This document shows, piece by piece, positions 8,855-17,449 of a stretch of DNA of 64,000 nucleotides (positions are counted from its first letter, which is position 1; the number at the start of each line of letters is the position of its first letter). Origin of the DNA: an uncultured Sunxiuqinia sp. GTDB taxonomy: Bacteria > Bacteroidota > Bacteroidia > Bacteroidales > Prolixibacteraceae. Position numbers and translations under genes: made by a program. The notes under the pieces are model-generated. The model saw only the letters and a program-made list of their open reading frames with translations, was not told where the DNA came from and did not search any database. The stretch is taken from positions 186,001 to 250,000 of the forward strand of contig NZ_OY782767.1 of the NCBI RefSeq assembly GCF_963678245.1, read 5' to 3'.

Positions 8855-10078
8855 CTAAAAACCAAAAGTGTTAAATGTCTCTTTAATCCGATTGATGGCC
8901 TCCATCATTTGAGCTTCGTTAATAATTAAAGGCGGGGTAAACCGGATAATATGTTCGTGGGTCGGTTTGGCCAATAATCCATTTTTTTTCATCGCCAAGC
9001 ACACATCCCAGGCTGTTTTGCCTTTCACCGGTTTTATGGCGATGGCGCTGAGTAGTCCTTTCCCTCGAACGATTTCAATCATTTCCGAATCAACCGCTTG
9101 CATCTCAGTTCGAAAAAGTTGTCCCATTTTTTCTGCATTTTCAGCTAGCTTTTCATCCTGGATAACATTCAATGCTGCTATGGCTACTTTCCCGGCAATC
9201 GGGTTGCCTCCATAGGTTGAGCCATGTTCCCCGGGTTTAATGGTGAGCATGATCTCGTCATCAGCCAGCACGCAGGATACCGGAAACATACCGCCGGAGA
9301 TAGCTTTTCCGAGTATTAAGATATCGGGTCGAACATTTTCATGGTCGCAGGCCAGCATGCGGCCTGTTCTCGCTAAGCCGGTTTGTACTTCATCGGCCAC
9401 AAACAAAACATTGTGTTTTTTGCACAAATCAGCCGCTTTTTTTAAGAAACCATCTGCTGGAACGTAAACGCCAGCTTCAGCCTGAATAGGTTCAACTAAG
9501 AATCCGGCAACATTCCGATCTTGCAGAGCTTGTTCAAGTGCTTCAGTGTCGTTGTAGGGAATATTGATAAAGCCCGGAGTGTACGGTCCGTAATCACTAT
9601 AAGCATCGGGATCAGAAGACATGGAGATAATAGTGATTGTTCGCCCGTGGAAATTTCCATTGCAGACTACAATTTTAGCTTCGCTTTTTGGGACTCCTTT
9701 CACTTTATAAGCCCACTTTCGAACAAGTTTCAGTGCGGTTTCATCGGCTTCGGCTCCGGAATTCATCGGTAGCATTTTATCGTAACCGAAGAGCTTACAC
9801 ATGTATTCTTCCCATTCGCCTAACACATCGTTGTAAAAAGCCCGTGAGGTTAAAGCTAGTTTTTGTGCTTGTTGGGTGAGTGCTTCAACAATTTTTGGGT
9901 GACAATGTCCTTGGTTAACTGCTGAGTAAGCGGCCAGAAAATCCAGGTATCGGTTGCCGTCAACATCCCATACATAAATACCTTCGCCGCGTTCCAACAC
10001 TACAGGTAGTGGGTGATAATTGTGGGCTCCATAACGTGCTTCACGATCAATGAAGGATTGAGCAAGACGAGTTTTCAT
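8855..10078 (-). CDS. rocD: Ornithine aminotransferase
   Basis: A 407-residue class-III PLP-dependent aminotransferase. The N-terminal block [19 protein letters not shown] is characteristic of ornithine--oxo-acid transaminase. The PLP lysine is Lys258 in [12 protein letters not shown], and the cofactor-binding Asp lies upstream in [13 protein letters not shown] (Asp229). The enzyme moves the delta-amino group of ornithine to 2-oxoglutarate, giving glutamate semialdehyde, in arginine/ornithine-proline metabolism. The length fits the family (about 400). It is a single gene, divergent from the sensor kinase, and cytosolic. The assignment is firm. Confidence 0.93.
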   Translation of the reverse strand: MKTRLAQSFIDREARYGAHNYHPLPVVLERGEGIYVWDVDGNRYLDFLAAYSAVNQGHCHPKIVEALTQQAQKLALTSRAFYNDVLGEWEEYMCKLFGYDKMLPMNSGAEADETALKLVRKWAYKVKGVPKSEAKIVVCNGNFHGRTITIISMSSDPDAYSDYGPYTPGFINIPYNDTEALEQALQDRNVAGFLVEPIQAEAGVYVPADGFLKKAADLCKKHNVLFVADEVQTGLARTGRMLACDHENVRPDILILGKAISGGMFPVSCVLADDEIMLTIKPGEHGSTYGGNPIAGKVAIAALNVIQDEKLAENAEKMGQLFRTEMQAVDSEMIEIVRGKGLLSAIAIKPVKGKTAWDVCLAMKKNGLLAKPTHEHIIRFTPPLIINEAQMMEAINRIKETFNTFGF

Positions 10079-10256
10079 AATCGTAATAATTAATGGGTTA
10101 TTTCCATAACAGAATTACGAATAATCTCCTGTAATTCAAAGAAATTTGGACTGTTGAATAAGATCTTGAGACATGACGAAACTTTTTTTTAGTTACACAT
10201 TTTTTTCCATACTATGTTTCAACTTTCAATTTCTAAGATTCTATATTCTTTTATCT

Positions 10257-10264
10257 TATATTTG
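10257..10264 (+). promoter_or_regulatory. -7 element of the sensor kinase gene
   Basis: TATATTTG matches TAnnTTTG. It lies inside the longest possible reading frame, 30 bases upstream of ATG 10295. This argues against the upstream ATG at 10214 and for a start at 10295. Confidence 0.55.
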
Positions 10265-10294
10265 CAGCGGAGTTGGGCTAATCTGAAGTTCATT

Positions 10295-12193
10295 ATGAAA
10301 TTTATATTGATTCTATTATTTCTGTTTTTTGTTGGAGGAGGGATTTTGAGTGGGTATTCTGTTAACGAAGATTCTCTGAAAACAGTTATAGCAGCGGGCG
10401 AAAAAAACAGGGTAGATGCATTGCTTGATTTTAGTGATCAATATCTTGATTCCATTATCAATTATGACTTTGTGGTTACTTGTCTGAATGAAGCGTTGGA
10501 TAGTGCGGAATTAGCTGAAAATGATTCACTACAGGTGAAAATCTACAATTATTTGGGGTTGGCTGATTTTAATATTGGAAATTACGAAAGCAGTACCAAT
10601 TATTTTTATAAGGCACTAAATATACTGGATCGCGAGCCGAATGTAAGACAAGAATCAATGGTTTATAATAACTTGGGGATGATTTTTGATGAGCTGGAAG
10701 ATTTCGAGCGCGCTCTTGAATTTTACCGTGAGTCATATCTTATAGATAGTATAGCGAATAACAAGAAGGGATTGGTTTTTTCATACATCAATTTGGGAAT
10801 CAGTTATCAGAATCTCAAACAATACGAGCGGTCAAGGAAATATAATAACCTGGCTTTTGAGCTAGCGAAGGATTTGAATGACAGTCTTTCGATGGTGAAT
10901 GTTGTTAATAATTTGGGAACACTTGAATACGATCTTAAAAACTACGATGAAGGTTTGAATTATTATTTACAAGCTTTGGAATTGTATCAAGAATCCGGAG
11001 ATCGGTCGGGGGTTGCCATTGCAAAAAACAATATTGGCTTAGTTTATCTCGATCTTAAAAATTACCCGAAATCGTTGATGAATTTTAAGGCTGCATTAAA
11101 AATAGCGTCTGAATTGAATATGTATGATTTTACTGGTGATATTTACGGCAACCTTTCTGTTTATTACGAAGAGATTGGAGATTACAAAAATGCTTTTAAG
11201 TACTACGATCAATACAATACGGTATATGACAGTTTAATAGGCGAGAAACAACAACTTAAAATCCGAAAGCTGGAAACCCAATATCAGTTCGAAAGAAAAC
11301 AACGTGAAATATTGGAGCTTCAAAAGAAGAATGAACGGCAGGAAAAACTCTTGGTAAACTCAAAAAGTGTTCAAAACTATTTGTATTTAACTATTTTGCT
11401 GGTTGTTATTTTTCTGTCCGTCTTGTTTTTCCTGCTACGAAAAGAAAGAGCGTTAGCTCGGGAGTTACATGTGAAAACACAGGAGCTGAAAAAACTAAAT
11501 TTGTCAAAGGACCGCTTTTTCTCCATTATAGCTCATGACCTGAGAAATCCGTTTAATGCCTTAATTAGTTTTACCAGTTTATTGCGCGAACAATTTGATT
11601 CCTTTAGTCGAGATGATCTCAAACGGATTATTATCGACTTAAATAATGCAACCGAGCAAGGATTCTCACTATTGGAGAACCTGCTACACTGGACGCGGTC
11701 GCAGACCAATATGATCAAAGTATACAAAACCAATTTTAAACTAAAGGAAGTTGTTGATAGTATTTTAAGTTTGGCAGCCCCAAATTTATTGGAGAAATCT
11801 CAGGTTGTTGAAGTCAACATGGATGACGAATTAATGATTTATGGTGATAAAGACATGATTGCAACAGTCATTCGTAACTTAGTTTTTAATGCGATCAAGT
11901 TTTCTTATCCTGAAACTGTTATTCGTATAGAAGGTAAAAAGATTGGTGGAAATATTCAATTTTCAGTGTGCGATCAAGGGGTCGGAATGACAGAGGAAGT
12001 TCAGCGCGATATTTTTGATAGTCAGAACTATTCAACGTCGGCAGGAACTTCGGGTGAAACTGGCAGTGGTTTGGGATTGGTGATATGTCGCGAATTTATC
12101 GAAAAGAACAAGGGTGTTATTTGGGTTGAGAGCGAGGAAGGAAAAGGGGCAATATTTAGGTTTTCAATTCCAGTTGTTAAAGGCAAGCCTTAA
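10295..12193 (+). CDS. TPR-containing sensor histidine kinase
   Basis: I place the start at ATG 10295 (632 residues) because it opens a signal peptide (MKFILILLFLFFVGGG) and lies 30 bases after a TATATTTG promoter box. An ATG at 10214 in the same frame would precede that promoter. Order of parts: signal peptide; periplasmic tetratricopeptide repeats (about residues 60-300, several NNLG/NIGLVYLDLKNY units); a coiled coil; one membrane helix (about 355-375); a HisKA domain with phospho-acceptor His414 in IIAHDLRNP; and an HATPase domain with N-box RNLVFNAIKFS and G-boxes DQGVGM and GSGLGLVICREF. No response regulator gene is adjacent. The signal it senses is unknown. Confidence 0.88.
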   Translation: MKFILILLFLFFVGGGILSGYSVNEDSLKTVIAAGEKNRVDALLDFSDQYLDSIINYDFVVTCLNEALDSAELAENDSLQVKIYNYLGLADFNIGNYESSTNYFYKALNILDREPNVRQESMVYNNLGMIFDELEDFERALEFYRESYLIDSIANNKKGLVFSYINLGISYQNLKQYERSRKYNNLAFELAKDLNDSLSMVNVVNNLGTLEYDLKNYDEGLNYYLQALELYQESGDRSGVAIAKNNIGLVYLDLKNYPKSLMNFKAALKIASELNMYDFTGDIYGNLSVYYEEIGDYKNAFKYYDQYNTVYDSLIGEKQQLKIRKLETQYQFERKQREILELQKKNERQEKLLVNSKSVQNYLYLTILLVVIFLSVLFFLLRKERALARELHVKTQELKKLNLSKDRFFSIIAHDLRNPFNALISFTSLLREQFDSFSRDDLKRIIIDLNNATEQGFSLLENLLHWTRSQTNMIKVYKTNFKLKEVVDSILSLAAPNLLEKSQVVEVNMDDELMIYGDKDMIATVIRNLVFNAIKFSYPETVIRIEGKKIGGNIQFSVCDQGVGMTEEVQRDIFDSQNYSTSAGTSGETGSGLGLVICREFIEKNKGVIWVESEEGKGAIFRFSIPVVKGKP

Positions 12194-12440
12194 GCTATTT
12201 ACTTTCTTCCGGATAGGCTACATTGATGACGAATTGCAGAGAATCTCCGTCACCCTCAAACATTGTTCTGCTGAAAGATTAACAGAAAGCAGAATCGGAG
12301 CAAAGTTAGACTCAATTGAGGTTGCAGCATCTATTTTATTTAATTGAGCAGAAAATAAAACTGGGCTGTAAAATAGAACTACTTTATCCTTGTTATTGAG
12401 CATGTTTTCTTCCCTTATTTTCATCGGCAACCGAAAAGTT
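12194..12440. other. Non-coding or decayed stretch after the sensor kinase gene
   Basis: No credible gene. A minus-strand frame (12218-12430) has a hydrophobic start but no recognisable family. The region borders a pseudogene and may itself be decayed sequence. Confidence 0.4.
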
Positions 12441-13018
12441 ACAAGATTCCCATATTATCTATACAGGGTAACATGTCCTCTTGTGTGCTTGGCTTCAATC
12501 GGTTCACCGTTAATATAGAGAACCATATTATAACAGAGGAATTAGCGGCGATAAGGTCCTTGATTTGGAGAAGCGTTGGTAGGAAGGAAGATACGCTGGA
12601 TCTCAAGCCCCATGTGCTTAGTCTTTTAGTCGGAATTAATGACGTTGCTGCAGTTGTTGAAAAAAATCCCAGTGCCAAGGATTTAGGTGAATTTGAAGAG
12701 AGCTACCGAAAATTATTGACTCTGTCAAAACAAGCCAATCCTGATATCCTTTTTGTATTGGGTATTCCGTTTGTTTTTCCTGTTGGTGCCTGAAAGGAAA
12801 ATTGGGAGTGGTGGAAGAGTGAAACATTGACACGCGCTGAAATTGTTGGAAAAATTGCCAAAGAGTTTGCTGCTGTAGTTGTTGATTTCGCTCAGGTTTT
12901 TGAACTGGCAGCAGGTTTAGCCCCGATTGACTACTGGGTTTGGGATGGTGTTCATCCAACTGTTTTTGGACACGAGCTAGTGGCCCGGGAATGGATAAAG
13001 CAAGTAAGTTCGAGCTAA
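12441..13018 (+). pseudogene. Decayed SGNH/GDSL hydrolase (acetylesterase-like)
   Basis: Pieces of an SGNH hydrolase are recognisable in two frames. From 12529 one frame reads YNRGISGDKVLDLEKRW and then meets a stop. From about 12587 a second frame continues with EDTLDLKPHVLSLLVGIND (block III) up to a TGA at 12791-12793. The same frame resumes with ENWEWW and ends with YWVWDGVHPTVFGHELVAREW (block V with the catalytic Asp/His). At least one frameshift and one nonsense codon are therefore present (the TGA falls where a sense codon is expected, possibly CGA to TGA). The N-terminal block I is eroded. It lies just upstream of the glycan locus, where an esterase would fit. The left boundary is approximate. 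Confidence 0.75.
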
Positions 13019-13475
13019 ACTTTTTTGAAAAACTACTCCTATTTTTAACCTGTTATTTGGGCTTGAAACAGGAATAAGACAACCCATAATTGCGCCTTGA
13101 GATATTTTCGGAGTCTATCTATTTGAAGGATAGTGTTTTAATATTTCAGGATGGAGTTGGAGATTGAATTTTATAACTTGATGTTGTTATAACGTTTTCA
13201 AATATCTGGTAATTTTTGTAATATTAAAGTCCATTAAAACAGCAATATAGAAAATGTAAACGTTATCATTAATCGATTAAAAGTTAGGAGATTATCTGAA
13301 ATGAATATCACGGCTGTGTGGCATGCTTTTCAACTGGAGGTTCTCTTTTTGATGTTATTGTTATTTGTTTGAGGTTTCAAGGAGTTATTTATATCACTTG
13401 AGAGTCATGATAGAAATAGAACTGTTTTAATGATAGGTTCACTTAAAAACCGAGGTTGATAATAAAAACAAACCA
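13019..13475. other. Intergenic control region upstream of operon A
   Basis: About 457 bases without a gene. It contains the LacI-type operator at 13255-13268. I did not find a clean TAnnTTTG box; a near match with one extra base (TAATTTTTG) lies at 13210-13218. The 5' leader of operon A may exceed 150 bases. Confidence 0.5.
13255..13268. promoter_or_regulatory. LacI-type operator, site A
   Basis: TGTAAACGTTATCA is a near-perfect 14-bp palindrome around a central CG. It is one of five matching sites in the window (see 48906, 53969, 62710 and 63144). It lies 207 bases before the first gene of operon A. Confidence 0.7.
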
Positions 13476-16274
13476 ATGAAACGCCTAATTCTTATTTTGC
13501 TCATATTTAGCATTTTTTATAGTTGCAGTAAAGAGCATGCCAAACTTAAAGTCGCAGCTATTCTTTGCAATAAGGTGGAGCATCCGACTGGGATTGAGTC
13601 AAAACATCCAGTACTCAGTTGGGTGGTTGAATCACAACTGAACGGGGCTAGTCAGTCTGCTTATCAGATTTTAGTTGCAGATAGTCGCGAGCAACTTGAT
13701 AATAATGCTGGAAATTTATGGGATTCGGGCAAGCAGCAATCCAATCAATCTATAAATGTTTCTTACGCTGGAGAACAGCTCAAGTCAGCAAAAAAATATT
13801 ATTGGAAGGTCAAGGTTTGGGACAATCACGGCAACGAATCCAATTGGAGTGAGATCGCTAGTTGGCAAATGGGCTTGCTATCCGATTCTGATTGGGAAAA
13901 TGCTCAGTGGATTGGCTTTGAAGAGATGGACTCATCAAAACGTGTGGTTGAAGGAGTAACAGGTTATGGAAGTCTTTCGAAAAATAAAGTGGAAGAAAGG
14001 GCTGTTGTTCCTTTATTTCGGAAGGGGTTTGACCTGACGAACGAAATAGAATCAGCTACTTTATTTATTTCAGGACTGGGGCAATACGAAGCTTCAATTA
14101 ATGGAGATAAAGTAGGCAACGATTTTCTGACACCCGGTTGGAGTCATTATGATGAGACGGTACTTTACAATACTTACGATGTCAGTTCGCAGCTTAATCA
14201 GGGTGGAAATGCTATCGGTGTGATTGTTGGCAATGGCTTTTTATATAACAACCGCGAGCGTTACCGAAAACTGGTTATCGCTTATGGCTTTCCAAAGATG
14301 ATCTGTAAGTTGTTGATCAACTATACAAATGGAGAAACACAAACGATTGTTTCGGACAAAAGCTGGTTGACTAAGCCGTCGGCAATTACTTTCTCGAGTA
14401 TTTATGGTGGCGAAGATTACGATGCCCGCTTGGCAGAAAATGGCTGGAATCTGGCAGGTTTTGATGCCGTAGACTGGAAGCCGGTGCAGGTAGTGAAAGC
14501 GCCATCAGGCAAACTGACTGCTGATAATAACCATCCGATTCGGATAATGGAGACCTTTGATCCGATTGCTGTAAGTCAAATAAACGATAGTGTTTGGATT
14601 TACGATTTCGGGCAAAATGCATCCGGTATTGTTTCGTTAAAAATAAAAGGAGAAAAAGGTCAGCAAGTGCAGCTTTGGTCGGGTGAAGTTTTAAAGGAAG
14701 ATGGCTTTATTGATCAGCGAGGTTCCGGTTCGCCCTATTTTTATGCATATACCCTGAAAGGTGGCGATGCAGAAAGCTGGCAGCCGCGTTTCACCTATTA
14801 TGGCTTCCGCTATGTGCAGGTTACCGGGGCATCACCTGAAAACGATGAAAATGAAGCCGGTAATTTGCCTGAGATTATAGAACTAAAATCTTTGCATACC
14901 CGCAACTCAATGCCCCAAACCGGACAGTTTGAGTGTTCCAACGAGTTGATGAATCAAACTTTCGACTTGATAAATTGGGCTATTAAAAGCAATTCACAAA
15001 GCGTTTCGACCGACTGCCCCACACGCGAAAAGCTTGGCTGGATCGAGCAGACTTACCTGATGGGAGAGAGCGTGCATTTCAATTTCAATATTTATCATTT
15101 GTATAAAAGCTTGATTCGAAATATGAAGGATGCACAGACCGAAGCTGGTCTGGTCCCCAATATTGTTCCCGAATACGTTAATTTCGATTATTACGATACC
15201 GATTTTAGCGATTCTCCCAGCTGGGGTGTTGCTTCTGTTGTTGTTCCATGGAAAATCTACAAGTGGTATGCAGATCCGTCGGTTATGAAAGATGCCTGGC
15301 CAATGATGGAAGATTACATGAGCTATCTGGAGAGCAAGTCATCTGACTATACCTTGTCGCACGGACTAGGTGACTGGTATGATATTGGGTCAAATCCTCC
15401 GGGGTTTGCGCAGCTTACACCGGTGTCACTGGTGGCTACGGCAACCTATTTTTATGCGGCAAGGCAAATGGCTCAAATGGCCGAAGTACTCAATAAAAAC
15501 GAAGAAGCGAAAAAGTATCATTCGCTGGCTGAAAAAATTAAAGAAGCTTTCAATCAAAGATTTTACAAGGCCAAAAAGAAGCTTTATTCAACAGGAAGTC
15601 AAACAGCCATGGCCATGCCTTTAAGCCTGGGGATGGTACCTGCAGGAGATGAGCAGCAGGTGTTGCAAAACCTGATCGATTCAATTCATTCGAATAATAA
15701 CGAGATTACTGCGGGAGATATTGGTTTTCATTATTTAGTAGATGCTTTAACTAAATATGGAGCTTCGGAATTGCTTTTCGAGATGAATAACCGTGATGAT
15801 GTTCCCGGATATGGCTACCAGTTGGAAAAGGGAGCAACTTCTCTGACTGAATCATGGATGTCTCTGCCTTCAAAATCGATGAACCACTTGATGCTGGGTC
15901 ATCTTATGGAATGGTTTTACAAAGGACTGGGCGGAATTCAGCAGAATGATCAATCGGTGGGCTACAAGCACGTTGTGATTTATCCTGAGATCGTCGAAGA
16001 TATTGATTTTGTGAAGGCTTTGTATGAGTCTCCCTACGGAACAATTCAAAGCGATTGGAAGAAAAAAGCCGATCAATTTATCTTGAATGTTGAAATTCCT
16101 TTCAATACAACCGCGAAAATTTACCTGCCATTCAATGGCGAAGTAAAAGTAAACAATGGAAGCGATGTTGCTGGAAACGAACCGACCTATAAATATTTGG
16201 GAGAAGAAGGGGATCGAATGATCTACGAAACCGGTTCCGGCGTTTATAAGTTTACGGTTCAGCATGGCAAATAG
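13476..16274 (+). CDS. GH78 alpha-L-rhamnosidase, lipoprotein
   Basis: A 932-residue exported rhamnosidase. The N-terminus is a lipoprotein signal with Cys17 in IFYSC. Next come a fibronectin-like N-domain with the GH78 signature HPTGIESKHPVLSWVV, a jelly-roll domain (SGLGQYEASINGDKVG) and the (alpha/alpha)6 catalytic domain. In the catalytic domain STDCPTREKLGWIEQ (Asp513) matches the general-acid region, with the catalytic glutamates further downstream. The last 100 residues form a C-terminal beta domain. It removes terminal alpha-L-rhamnose from glycans in the periplasm or at the surface. It is the first gene of operon A, downstream of a LacI-type operator. The exact linkage is unknown. 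Confidence 0.9.
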   Translation: MKRLILILLIFSIFYSCSKEHAKLKVAAILCNKVEHPTGIESKHPVLSWVVESQLNGASQSAYQILVADSREQLDNNAGNLWDSGKQQSNQSINVSYAGEQLKSAKKYYWKVKVWDNHGNESNWSEIASWQMGLLSDSDWENAQWIGFEEMDSSKRVVEGVTGYGSLSKNKVEERAVVPLFRKGFDLTNEIESATLFISGLGQYEASINGDKVGNDFLTPGWSHYDETVLYNTYDVSSQLNQGGNAIGVIVGNGFLYNNRERYRKLVIAYGFPKMICKLLINYTNGETQTIVSDKSWLTKPSAITFSSIYGGEDYDARLAENGWNLAGFDAVDWKPVQVVKAPSGKLTADNNHPIRIMETFDPIAVSQINDSVWIYDFGQNASGIVSLKIKGEKGQQVQLWSGEVLKEDGFIDQRGSGSPYFYAYTLKGGDAESWQPRFTYYGFRYVQVTGASPENDENEAGNLPEIIELKSLHTRNSMPQTGQFECSNELMNQTFDLINWAIKSNSQSVSTDCPTREKLGWIEQTYLMGESVHFNFNIYHLYKSLIRNMKDAQTEAGLVPNIVPEYVNFDYYDTDFSDSPSWGVASVVVPWKIYKWYADPSVMKDAWPMMEDYMSYLESKSSDYTLSHGLGDWYDIGSNPPGFAQLTPVSLVATATYFYAARQMAQMAEVLNKNEEAKKYHSLAEKIKEAFNQRFYKAKKKLYSTGSQTAMAMPLSLGMVPAGDEQQVLQNLIDSIHSNNNEITAGDIGFHYLVDALTKYGASELLFEMNNRDDVPGYGYQLEKGATSLTESWMSLPSKSMNHLMLGHLMEWFYKGLGGIQQNDQSVGYKHVVIYPEIVEDIDFVKALYESPYGTIQSDWKKKADQFILNVEIPFNTTAKIYLPFNGEVKVNNGSDVAGNEPTYKYLGEEGDRMIYETGSGVYKFTVQHGK

Positions 16275-16311
16275 GACTTTTAAAGTAAAACGGATATACA
16301 AGAATACAGGA

Positions 16312-17436
16312 ATGAAAAAAGAATTAGTTATTATAATTTTAGCAGGTCTCTTTTGGGGAGCTTGCTCTTCTACGAAAAAGGAGTTGCCTAAAACCGTTTC
16401 CGAAGAGAAAATGCAGGCGATTTACGAGGAAGTAAAAACGCCTTTTAAATACGGATTGGTATTGGTTCCTCATAGCAATTCGTACAAAATGGATTGCCCG
16501 ACTATTTTCAGAAGAAATAACCAGTGGGTAATGACCTACATTGTTTTTGATGGCCGTGGCTATGAAACCCATTTGGCTAATAGCGACGATTTGATTCATT
16601 GGAAAGAGCAAGGTAAAATCATGCAATTTTCTGATACGACCGATTGGGATGTTAACCAAAAAGCCGGTTATCCTTCATTAATCGACTGTGAGTGGGGTGG
16701 TGATTATTCCATCAATTCATATGATGGTAAATATTGGATGAGTTATTTTGGTGGAAATTCTACCGGCTACGAAAAAGGCGTCCTCTCAATCGGGATGGCT
16801 TATACGGATCAGGATCCTGCCACTTTGCACGATTGGCAACGTTTAGACAAGCCGGTAATGATGCCGACCGATTCTGATGCCCGCTGGTACGACAACAGCA
16901 CAATTTATAAAAGTTTTGTGATTGAAGATAAAGGAAAGCTTACCGGACATCCTTTTGTGATGTATTATAATGCCCGCGGCGATAGTGTCAACCCTGCCCG
17001 CGGAGCTGAACGCATTAGCATGGCTGTTTCGGACGATATGGTAAACTGGAAACGCTTTAGTGAGAAGCCAATTTTGAATCACCACAAAGGAATCACCGGA
17101 GATGCGGTGATTCAAAAAATTGACGACATTTACGTGTTGTTTTATTTCATAGCTTATTGGCCCGACGGGAAAACGGTTGTTTATAACAGTTTTTCCTGTT
17201 CGTACGATTTAATGAATTGGACGGAATGGAAAGGCCCTCATTTGATTGAACCATCAGAAGAATACGACAATCTGTTTGCACACAAAGCCTGCGTTATTCA
17301 GCATGATGGGATTGTCTACCACTTTTACAATGCGGTGGATAAATTGGGAAACAGGGGGATTGCATTAGCCACTTCAAAAGATATTGGTAAAAGTGAAATA
17401 ATATTTAACTCAGCCGAAGAATCGGAGATCAAATAA
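16312..17436 (+). CDS. Beta-propeller glycosidase-like lipoprotein (GH43/GH117 clan type)
   Basis: I choose ATG 16312 (374 residues) because it opens a lipoprotein signal with Cys18 (LFWGACSS). An upstream ATG at 16264 would overlap the GH78 gene. The mature part is a five-bladed-propeller type glycosidase: MDCPTIFRRNNQWVMTY, repeated SDDLIHWKEQG-like blade ends (SDDMVNWKRFS, SYDLMNWTEWKG), and acidic residues in DARWYDNS and GITGDAV. Such propellers occur in GH32, 43, 62, 68, 117 and 130. I cannot assign a family by eye. It probably removes a side-chain sugar in the periplasm. It sits between GH78 and GH2 with gaps of 37 and 13 bases, so it is co-transcribed. Confidence 0.7.
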   Translation: MKKELVIIILAGLFWGACSSTKKELPKTVSEEKMQAIYEEVKTPFKYGLVLVPHSNSYKMDCPTIFRRNNQWVMTYIVFDGRGYETHLANSDDLIHWKEQGKIMQFSDTTDWDVNQKAGYPSLIDCEWGGDYSINSYDGKYWMSYFGGNSTGYEKGVLSIGMAYTDQDPATLHDWQRLDKPVMMPTDSDARWYDNSTIYKSFVIEDKGKLTGHPFVMYYNARGDSVNPARGAERISMAVSDDMVNWKRFSEKPILNHHKGITGDAVIQKIDDIYVLFYFIAYWPDGKTVVYNSFSCSYDLMNWTEWKGPHLIEPSEEYDNLFAHKACVIQHDGIVYHFYNAVDKLGNRGIALATSKDIGKSEIIFNSAEESEIK

Positions 17437-17449
17437 ATAACAATTAACA

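Noticed and set aside
12218-12430. Minus-strand frame with a hydrophobic N-terminus
   Set aside because: Short, no family resemblance, next to a pseudogene; it may be chance or decayed sequence.
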